Shown: piece after piece, positions 8,656-16,700 of the stretch | Numbering within the stretch: position 1 is the first letter of the stretch | How the letters are laid out: each line of letters opens with the position of its first letter | Assembly: GCA_001717545.1 (NCBI GenBank) | Contig: CP017039.1 | Coordinates: 2,604,001 to 2,668,000, forward strand | Source of the DNA: Anaerolineaceae bacterium oral taxon 439 | GTDB taxonomy: Bacteria > Chloroflexota > Anaerolineae > Anaerolineales > Anaerolineaceae | Reading direction: 5' to 3' | DNA: 64,000 nt | Notes under the pieces: model-generated | What the model was told of the DNA's origin: nothing | Databases searched by the model: none | The model's input: only the letters and a program-made list of their open reading frames with translations | Position numbers and translations under genes: made by a program

Positions 8656-11184
8656 CTACAGCAGCGAGACCGGGTCCATTTCAAAACGCGCATCGCCGAA
8701 ATTAAACCCACGCAGCGTATCGGCGATCCGCGCTCCGCGCAGGACAACCTGCCAGCGGTAACGATCGTTCAGCTTCTGATAAAAACAGGGTGTCGGACCG
8801 ATCAGGCGAATTTCTCCGCCGCGCTGCGCGATGACGTTTCGGAGCTCCGCCGCTACGCGAAGACAGCGGGACTGAGCCCGCTCCGGGCTTCCGCTGATGA
8901 TCAAAACACGCGCCATTCTCGAAAACGGCGGGTACCCCAACCTGCGTCGATACGCCAGCTCCTGCGTATAGAACGCGTCGGCGTCGCCCGCGACCGCCGC
9001 AGCCAACGAATAACGCTCCGGCTGATACGTTTGCAGTACGGCGCGACCGGGGGTTTTTCCCCGCCCGGCGCGTCCGATAACCTGCGTCATGAGCTGATAG
9101 ATCTGCTCATCGACGCGATAATCCAGCAGCCCGCCGCCAATCTCCGCGAGAACGACGCCGACGAGCGCGACGTCGGGTAAGTCGAGCCCCTTCGAAACCA
9201 TCCGCGTTCCGATCAACATGTCCGCCTCCCGGTTCATGAAACGCGACAGAATCTCCTCGACCGCGCCTTTTCGCCCGGTCATATCCGAATCCATGCGCAA
9301 AATCCGTGCCTGCGGGAAGGTCTCTTTCGCGAGAAGCTCGACCTGTTCAATGCCAGCGCTGAACCGATTGATCTCCGTCGATCCGCAATGCGGACAGACG
9401 TCGGGAACCGCGGCCTTGTAGCCGCAGAAATGGCATTCCAGCCGCCCGGTCGACTGATGCAGCGTGAGATTCAGGTCGCATTTCGGGCACTTGAACGCCT
9501 CGCCGCAGGCAGCGCAAAACGTATAAGAAAACGAGCCGCGCCGGTTCATGAACAGGATCGACTGACGCCCCGCGGAAAGCGTCCGGTTCACCGCGCCGAC
9601 CAATTCCCGGCTGAAAAGCGATCGATTCCCGTCCTTAAGCTCCTCTCGAAGATCGACAACGGTCGCCTCTGGGACGGTCGCCAGCCCGGGACGCGCCGTC
9701 ATCCGCAAAAAAGTCCAACCGGACCGCTCCGCCTTGTACCGCTGCGCGACCGTCGGTGTTGCCGAGCCGAAAACGACGGCCGCGCCGGCAATTTTCCCGT
9801 AAGCGACCGCCAGTGGGCCCGCCGAGAAATACGGCGCGCTTTCTGATTGATAATACGAATCGTCATGGCACTCGTCCATCAGGATCAGGCCCAAATCCGG
9901 TAACGGAACGGCGAAGGCGGAACGCGTCCCGACGATAACGCGGGCACGCCCGGATCGTCCCGCGTTCCAGGCGTCGAACCGCTGACCTTCAGATAATTTC
10001 GAATGATAAACTGCGACCTGCCCCGGGAACCGGGCGCGGAAACGTGCGGCGAGCTGCGGCGTCAGGGCGATTTCCGGAACCAGGACCAGGACCTGCTTTC
10101 CGAGCGCGATCGCCTCGCCGGCAGCGCGCAAATAGACCTCGGTCTTCCCGGAACCAGTAACGCCCTGAATCAGCGCTGCGCCGTCGCCATCTCCACCTCG
10201 CAGCCGATAAGAAATCGCGGCGACCGCGGCCGCCTGCTCCTCCGTCAGCCGGATATCCGACGGAGCCGGATACTTCTCAGGGAGCGTCTCCGTATATTCC
10301 CGGGCGACGTCAAGCTCGACGATTTCCGCCAGCCCCAGCTTACAGAGCGCCGTCAGATCAGCCGTACTCCCGCCGCAGGCATGAATCGCCTCCGCCGCCT
10401 GCGCCGGGGAATCCTGATTCCGCAGCCAGGTTACAATTTCACAGCGCCGCGTTTGAGCCGGTTCGGATTTCGCCAGCCGCCCCTTCCGCTCCCCGGCGAA
10501 GGCCCGCCCCGCTTCCGTAAGCCGAACGCCTTTGACCGTCCTTTTCTTATCCTGCGGCCTTTTCAAAGCCAACCGGCGCGCAACTTTCCCCGACCGGATC
10601 AGGCGGCCAATGACTTTACCCAGCTCAGCCTCGAACGGAAATTCAGCCGTCAGCGCTTTTTCCGGAACCGCGGCGCCGGTCGCACGTTGAAGTTCGGCGA
10701 GCCTGCAGAAAACGCGATCGCCGATCGGCGCCGATGGATCGAGGGAATCCTCGAAAACGCGCCCCTGAAGAGGCTCCGCGTCGAGGATCTCGGGCGGGAT
10801 TTCAAGGAACGCTTCGGATAAGCGCCGAATCTTCTCGGGCATCACCACATTCATGCAGGCGGACAACGGAGAAAGCGTCCATTTCGCAAGGGCAAACCCT
10901 AATTTCAACTGGGCCGCAGTAACAATCGGAGCCTCATCGATCAGGAAAAGAACCTCTTTCAGCCGGTCAATCTCGCTCGAAGCCGCGAAACCGATGATCA
11001 TTCCCTGAATATAATCGCCGCCGAGCGGAACCGCGACGAGACTTCCCAGCGCCGCCCGGTCACGAAGCGATTCGGGAACCGCGTAATCAAAGACCCCCTC
11101 GCCCCGCGGAATCGCGGTCAGAACCTTCGCGATCCTTCTTCCGTCCCGGGATTTCACTTCATTCGCAGCGCGATCCAATTTCAT
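8656..11184 (-). CDS. priA: Primosomal replication-restart helicase PriA
   Basis: 842 aa. PriA recognises stalled forks and reloads the replisome. The N-terminal DNA-binding domain (PRGEGVFDYAVPE...GSLVAVPLG, residues 25-105) is present. Superfamily 2 motifs follow: GVTGSGKTEVYLRA (Walker A), LGLILMDECHDDSY (motif II, DECH rather than the more common DEEH), FGSATPT, and LIGTRMVSKGLDLPDVALVG and QVIGRAGRG in the second RecA-like domain. The eight zinc-binding Cys occur in CAACGEAFKCPKC, CHFCG and CPHCG. The ATG at 11184 has CGAGGA just upstream. It lies 18 nt behind the membrane-protein gene at 11203, so the two are probably cotranscribed. Confidence 0.96.
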   Translation of the reverse strand: MKLDRAANEVKSRDGRRIAKVLTAIPRGEGVFDYAVPESLRDRAALGSLVAVPLGGDYIQGMIIGFAASSEIDRLKEVLFLIDEAPIVTAAQLKLGFALAKWTLSPLSACMNVVMPEKIRRLSEAFLEIPPEILDAEPLQGRVFEDSLDPSAPIGDRVFCRLAELQRATGAAVPEKALTAEFPFEAELGKVIGRLIRSGKVARRLALKRPQDKKRTVKGVRLTEAGRAFAGERKGRLAKSEPAQTRRCEIVTWLRNQDSPAQAAEAIHACGGSTADLTALCKLGLAEIVELDVAREYTETLPEKYPAPSDIRLTEEQAAAVAAISYRLRGGDGDGAALIQGVTGSGKTEVYLRAAGEAIALGKQVLVLVPEIALTPQLAARFRARFPGQVAVYHSKLSEGQRFDAWNAGRSGRARVIVGTRSAFAVPLPDLGLILMDECHDDSYYQSESAPYFSAGPLAVAYGKIAGAAVVFGSATPTVAQRYKAERSGWTFLRMTARPGLATVPEATVVDLREELKDGNRSLFSRELVGAVNRTLSAGRQSILFMNRRGSFSYTFCAACGEAFKCPKCDLNLTLHQSTGRLECHFCGYKAAVPDVCPHCGSTEINRFSAGIEQVELLAKETFPQARILRMDSDMTGRKGAVEEILSRFMNREADMLIGTRMVSKGLDLPDVALVGVVLAEIGGGLLDYRVDEQIYQLMTQVIGRAGRGKTPGRAVLQTYQPERYSLAAAVAGDADAFYTQELAYRRRLGYPPFSRMARVLIISGSPERAQSRCLRVAAELRNVIAQRGGEIRLIGPTPCFYQKLNDRYRWQVVLRGARIADTLRGFNFGDARFEMDPVSLL

Positions 11185-11202
11185 TCCTCGGCCATTTCCC
11201 GT

Positions 11203-13122
11203 TCAGCGGAGAAAATACCACCAATACAGCGACAATGCGTTGACCAACATCCCGACAATCGTCAAGAGGATAAAAAACCAGGATGCCCGACCGCGCATTC
11301 CCGCCGCCATCAGGAGAAAAAGCGGGAAGACAAAATCCATCAGGTAGCGGTACCCGATCTGCTCCGCCCCGGTATTATGATACAGCAGCAGCATTCCAAC
11401 CGAAAGCAGGATCGAAATCCAGGCGCCAACGCGCCAGATATCGGTCCGGACGCGTTTTCCGGACGGAACGTCTCCGCGCCGGAAAGCGTAAACGATCGGC
11501 GGCGTCATGATAAAGATCGAGTACCCCGCGATTCCCGGCCGAAAATAAACCGATCCGCCGTCTATCCCGACGCGCGGCAGCGCCGTTATCATTACGCGCC
11601 AATTCGTCGGAAGGAAATGCGGATGGAACATGCCGTACCGACGGGCGGCTTCAACGATGAAAGGAGCGCCATTAATCGTCACGTACCCGAAATCAAGCCC
11701 ATCGCCAAACCGCAGCCAATTATACGCCAGCAACAGCGCGACCGAGAGAACGACCGGAATCGCGGCCTGAACCGACCAGCAAACAAACGCCCGCAGAGGA
11801 AACGTCCTAAGCGTAAACGCCCCGCGCGCGTACATCCGCGCGAGCATGATCCCGGCGAGAAAAAAAGCTGTCGGGAAAACGTTCGGGCGGCAGAGCATCG
11901 CGCAGCCGAGCATCGCGCCGATCAGCCATGGAGAGCCGCCGCGCAGCGTCGCCAGACAGGACAACCCGATAAAACAGACGGTCATCAATTGGGCGACAAA
12001 CCACATCTGCCCCAGCGTAACGAGCCAGGGATTATTCGTGCCAAGCGCGAAAGCAACCGCCAGCCAGAAAATCGCGGCATCGCTCAGATCGAAAAATCCT
12101 GCTCGGATCGCCGCGCGTACCGTCCAGATCAGGATCAGGACGTTCAGCGCGCCAACCAGCGCCGAAACGACGGTCATATTCACGCCATCCAAACCAAGCC
12201 AGGCGACGAACGGAATCAGGACGAGCGCAGGCATCGGCGGATTTGGAACGTACCAGCGCCCCTGGAACAGGGTCAGATCATGATTCGTCAGCGGATTTTC
12301 CAGATACAGCCTTCCCTTCAGGAACGCGTCCGCCAATTCACCCCAGTACGCCTTCGCCGGCGTATCGGTCCGGATCACCCAATAAGCGGTCAGCCGGAAA
12401 GAAGCGAACGTCAGCGCAAAGATAAACGCGTCGGTCAGAAAAGATACGAGCCAATCCGGAACCCGGTTCCCCTTTCCCCTGGACACGTGCGTCAGCGCCA
12501 GCAGTCCCGCGAACATCGGAGCCGGAAGAAACGTTACGCCCGCATGAAACAACCGGCGGCCCCAGTCAATCGAATCATAATACATGAACCCGGCCGCAAA
12601 GATGAGCAGGAAAAGACAGATTCCGCTCCATCGCAAAGCCGGTCTGTCTCGATCCCCTCCAGCTCCCAACCGTCCGAGGTACAGCGAGAGCTGAGCCGCC
12701 AGCAGCACGATCCAAACCAGCAGCGGGCCCAAACGCGCAGCGATCGATCGCGCCGTCCCGTCCAGCGCATGCGCCGGGCCGGCCGCGAAAAAAAACAGCG
12801 CCGCCGTCAGCCAGAAGAATCCCCATGCCAGCAGCCGGGCGGCGTTTGCCGCAACCCGAAGCGCATGGGACGTACGCAGGCTGCGCTCGATCCGATCCGC
12901 GAAAACGGATACGCCAAACCAGCCGGCGTCAGCGGCGATCATCAGCGCGACGATCAGCAGCCGTTCACGCGACAACCCGAACAGAACGGCGCTCCCGCGC
13001 TCAGACCGCGTCCAAACGCTCAAAACGATCGCCAGGATCCCCTCGATCCCTGAAAGCAGCGCAATTCGCCGCAGCGTCGGCGGACGACGCTGCGATATCG
13101 AGAACAGTTCGTTCAGACCCAT
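11203..13122 (-). CDS. Polytopic membrane protein, GT-C/mannosyltransferase-like
   Basis: 639 aa with about 12-14 hydrophobic segments. The C-terminal two thirds have features of GT-C glycosyltransferases that use lipid-linked sugars: a luminal loop with LADAFLKGRLYLENPLTNHDL and GRWYVPNPPMPALVLIPF, TNNPWLVTLGQMWFVAQ, an AMLCRPNVFPTAFFLAGI segment and a terminal membrane run. No acidic catalytic residue can be assigned with certainty. The likely role is sugar transfer to a surface polymer or protein, but this is inference from topology. The gene starts at ATG 13122, which lies only 6 nt from a TAAAAT box and has no Shine-Dalgarno. priA follows 18 nt downstream. Confidence 0.7.
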   Translation of the reverse strand: MGLNELFSISQRRPPTLRRIALLSGIEGILAIVLSVWTRSERGSAVLFGLSRERLLIVALMIAADAGWFGVSVFADRIERSLRTSHALRVAANAARLLAWGFFWLTAALFFFAAGPAHALDGTARSIAARLGPLLVWIVLLAAQLSLYLGRLGAGGDRDRPALRWSGICLFLLIFAAGFMYYDSIDWGRRLFHAGVTFLPAPMFAGLLALTHVSRGKGNRVPDWLVSFLTDAFIFALTFASFRLTAYWVIRTDTPAKAYWGELADAFLKGRLYLENPLTNHDLTLFQGRWYVPNPPMPALVLIPFVAWLGLDGVNMTVVSALVGALNVLILIWTVRAAIRAGFFDLSDAAIFWLAVAFALGTNNPWLVTLGQMWFVAQLMTVCFIGLSCLATLRGGSPWLIGAMLGCAMLCRPNVFPTAFFLAGIMLARMYARGAFTLRTFPLRAFVCWSVQAAIPVVLSVALLLAYNWLRFGDGLDFGYVTINGAPFIVEAARRYGMFHPHFLPTNWRVMITALPRVGIDGGSVYFRPGIAGYSIFIMTPPIVYAFRRGDVPSGKRVRTDIWRVGAWISILLSVGMLLLYHNTGAEQIGYRYLMDFVFPLFLLMAAGMRGRASWFFILLTIVGMLVNALSLYWWYFLR

Positions 13123-13128
13123 GAGATA

Positions 13129-13134
13129 ATTTTA
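13129..13134 (-). promoter_or_regulatory. -10 box 6 nt before an ATG (leaderless candidate)
   Basis: TAAAAT on the minus strand ends 6 nt before the ATG at 13122. A TTCGCT lies 17 nt further upstream. Transcription would begin at or next to the start codon. Confidence 0.45.
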
Positions 13135-13170
13135 CTGCAACGAAGGACGAAAGCGAAACCCCGCAGTTGG

Positions 13171-13176
13171 TATAAT
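13171..13176 (+). promoter_or_regulatory. -10 box of the DUF177 gene
   Basis: A perfect TATAAT. The expected transcript starts near 13183 and carries a GGGAGG ribosome site (13195-13200) before ATG 13207. It is divergent from the minus-strand box at 13129-13134. Confidence 0.5.
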
Positions 13177-13206
13177 GGCAGTATCATGCTTATTGGGAGG
13201 ATTGAG

Positions 13207-13674
13207 ATGAACAACAAAGATTTTTTACGAATCAACGTCGGTTACCTCTTAAATCAAGCGGTCGGAACTTATCGCGACGTTGATTTTGAAACGCCGCATC
13301 TTGAAATTGACGCTGATTTCCAGGTCGAAAACTTTAAAGGGACTGCGCGACTGAGTCGCGTCCAGCAGGGGATCCTTGTGCAGATGAATTGCGAAGGAGA
13401 TACGGAAATCGACTGCGTCCGCTGCCTGACGCCGTATACGCAGCATTTAACCGTCGAATTTGACGAACTGTTCGCGCTCCCCAACCTGCGGCAGAATCAG
13501 GACGCCGATAATTTCCTCCCCGAAAACGGAAATATCGACCTCTTCCCGCTTGTAGACGAGTTCATGACGATGGAAATCCCGATCAAGCCGCTCTGCGACA
13601 AAAACTGCAAGGGACTTTGCCAGGAATGCGGCGCAAATCTGAACGTTGAAACATGTGAACATCACGCCATATAA
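13207..13674 (+). CDS. YceD/DUF177 family protein (23S rRNA accumulation-type)
   Basis: 155 aa. The DUF177/YceD family is linked to 23S rRNA and large-subunit biogenesis. Visible signatures: MNCEGDTEIDCVRCLTPY, with the conserved C-x-R-C-L pair near residue 65, an acidic middle, the IPIKPLCDKNCKGLCQECG block with four Cys, and a closing ETCEHHAI. It matches the family's usual 150-180 aa. Start chosen at ATG 13207, 6 nt after GGGAGG; an in-frame ATG at 13186 lies only 9 nt from the -10 box and would be leaderless. In most genomes rpmF (ribosomal protein L32) follows directly. Here a terminator and then an opposing gene follow, so rpmF is elsewhere. Confidence 0.9.
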   Translation: MNNKDFLRINVGYLLNQAVGTYRDVDFETPHLEIDADFQVENFKGTARLSRVQQGILVQMNCEGDTEIDCVRCLTPYTQHLTVEFDELFALPNLRQNQDADNFLPENGNIDLFPLVDEFMTMEIPIKPLCDKNCKGLCQECGANLNVETCEHHAI

Positions 13675-13687
13675 CACGCTTTTACAG

Positions 13688-13716
13688 AAAAAAAGCGGCT
13701 TGAGGCCGCTTTTTTT
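13688..13716. terminator. Bidirectional rho-independent terminator
   Basis: A run of A, AGCGGC (13694-13699), 5-nt loop, GCCGCT (13705-13710), and a run of T. It is symmetric and can stop both the DUF177 gene and the opposing giant gene that ends at 13732. Confidence 0.9.
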
Positions 13717-13731
13717 GTAAAAATCCGAGGA

Positions 13732-16700
13732 TCACCTCTTCCGCAGCATTGCGACCGAATCAGCCGCGGGCTTCAGCTCGCGGAACCGTATCGTCACGAC
13801 GAACCCGTCGACTTGAACGAGATACTCCGACGGAAGATCGCCAACCTTCAGTTGATACGAGTACGGCTGGCCGGCGTCGGTCATCCCGATCATATCTGTC
13901 CATCGATACGTCGTCACCCCGTTGGGGAACGAAACCCGTTCCAGATTCAGCGCTGCGTCGTTGAGGCTGCGCTGCAGCGTCAGTTCAACGGTCGGATGCG
14001 GCCCCGGAACGTCGATCCAGCGAATCTCAGCGTCGATCTTTCCCGACTGCTGATACAGCACGGGTTCATAGCGGTAGGTCACGGTCAGACCTTCCGGAAC
14101 GCCCGAATAATTTACCAACGGCTCAGCGTTAACTAACGCGTATCCAAAAGCGCCGCCCTGTTCGTCGGTCATCGGCAAATTTTTCCATACGTAAGCGAGT
14201 TTCCCATTCGGGATCTCAACCGTATCGATATTTTCGTTCGTTCCGTCCGGAAGCGACCGTTTCAGCGATACGACCGCGGTCGGATGCGTTGTTGAGTTCC
14301 CTTCCCAGGCGATACGACCGATAACGTCGCTCACCGGCGGTTCGTATCGATTCAGGAGGGTTAAACCATCTTCAATCTTTCGATAATTTTCCGGAACGAC
14401 CGGTTCGCCGATCGAATATTCGTAGGGAACGCCCTGATCGTCGTACAACGGGAGCGCGCTCCAGGAGACCGCCTGATTCGTGACGCCGGTCGTCGTACCC
14501 GCTTCAAGCTTCCGCGGTTCGCCGACCGCTTCGCCGTTACAATAAAGCTGAATCTCGACGGCAGGACGCGGCAGCTTCATCCCGTTTTCCCATTGAATCG
14601 TCCCCTGAACCGAGCCGAGCGGCGACTGATACGTGTAAACCGCTTTCAGCCCATCGACGGACGCCTCATAGTTAGCGATCGCGACACTGTTCATCAGCGA
14701 ATAGGTATACAGGTTGCCTTCCGCGTCCGTCAGCGGCAGCGAGGGCCAGACATGCGTCGTCACGCCATCCTGGAATGACGTTGAACCGACCGATTCGATA
14801 ACGCCCCCTTCCGCGCGGCGCATCAGCTGGACCGTGACGGTCGGGCGGGGATCCGGTCCATTTTTCCATTCGATTTCCCCGGTAATATCCTCTGATTTTG
14901 AAACGTACCGGTTTGTAATTGTCGTATTGTCCGTTTGGAGCTGCTGGTAACCCTCCGGGACCTCAACCTGCCTGATCCGATAAGCGTAAGCGCGTCCGTT
15001 GGCGTCGGTTTCCGGGACCGCGGTCCAGGTCATGACGCTTTCCGCCGCACCGATCCCTTCCGGAGCGTCCCCCGCCGGCATCTTGTCTTCGCCATAGGGG
15101 ACGCCGTCTCGAAGCAGCTGGAGCTGGACCGCCGGACGCGTCAGCGCAGATCCGCCCACCCAGACGATCCGAAATGCCGGCGTGATCATGCGCGTCTGGT
15201 ACCGCTCGATAATCCGAAGCGGCTCCGTCGGATCGCTTTCGTCATTCCAGCGTTCGTCGTCCCCCGTCAGGTTTTCAACGGAATACTGGTAAGGGACTCC
15301 CTCGCCGTCAGTCCGATCGACGCACCAGGTTATCGTTTCCGTCGTCTTCGCCGTGCCGGCGGGCTGCGGCGAGGGTCTGACCATGACCGGATTCGTGGGC
15401 GCACAGATTTTCCCGCCAATACGATCCGCGGACGTCAGCGTCACCGGTACCGCTCCCCCATTCCCGCTCGTGCGCATCAGCTGCAAGCTTGCGTCTGACC
15501 GCTGAAGCTGACCGCCAAAACGGACGAGCTCGGCCTGAACCGGGATTTTTTCAGATTGATACGCGTACGTCAGCGTCAATCCGTCTTCGGTAACGAGATA
15601 ATTCGCCGGCGGATTTGGATCGTGGACCGTATATCGGTACGGCTGGCCGACAGCGTCGGTCTCGGTCACGTCCAGGCAGTCCGCCGAACCGCCAGTCGCC
15701 TCATCGCACCAGGCGATCTCCGCGCCGCCATCGCTGTCGAAAGCGGTATCCGGGGAAACCGTTCGCAGCGCGCCGACACGCTGACCGTTCCGCCGCAATT
15801 CCAGCGTAATTTCCGGACGCGGAAGCGCCGAGCCTCCGATCCAGCGCACGAGGAGCCGCGGAGAGATCGAGCGCGAATGATACGTGCTGAGAAGTCTGAA
15901 AGGATCAGATTCGTCAACCGATTCCGTCCAGAGCGGCGAATCGCTTTCAGTCTCAACGACCTGATACGTAATTGGGTTACCTTCTGAATCATATTCATCG
16001 ACGCACCAGTTGACCGCAACGGTCAGCGGATTCACGTGCACCGCGTCCGGATCCGGGTTCAGCAAAAGCGGGTTAGCCGCTTCACAGCTGACGCCATCGA
16101 TTCCATCCGCGGCGGTCAGCAGGACATCGCGCGCTCGGCCCTCCCCGTCGAGCTGCTGCAGTCGCAGCTCGGCAGACTGCCGCACGTACTGACCGTCAAT
16201 CCAGACCTTTTGAACTCGAACGATTTTCTTGTCCGATCGGAACGCATGCGTGATCGTCAGCCCGTCGACGGAAACGTCATAATTCGCCGCCGGAACCGGC
16301 TCAGCGACGGAGTACAGGATCGGACGTCCCTCAAGATCGGTCTCGGGCAGCGCGCTGAATCCGGCGTTGGGGAAGGCGCGGATGAGATCGATCGCCTTGC
16401 CCGCGCTCGTCCCGGAAAGTCCGTCCGATTGAAGCGTAACCAGGCTGCCAAGCTGCGTTCCGTTACGAAGGAGCGCCAACGTGATCTCCGGATGAACGTA
16501 GTTCGCGCCCCCTTCCCAGTTCACGATAATTTTCGGCTCAGCGGCCGGAATCCGATAGCGCTTGACGAGTTGAAGCGGGGAATCGGCGCTCGCCGGAAGC
16601 CAATAAGGAGACGTCTCCGCCTCAGCTTCCGTCAGGAAATATTCGATCGGCTCCCCGCTCGAATCCGTCGCGTCAACACACCAGGTCACGCTGATCCGCG

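Noticed and set aside
11377-13053. 558-codon plus-strand frame opposite the membrane-protein gene
   Set aside because: Extremely Arg/Gln/Pro-rich, as expected for the reverse frame of a hydrophobic GC-rich gene; no start signal or family.
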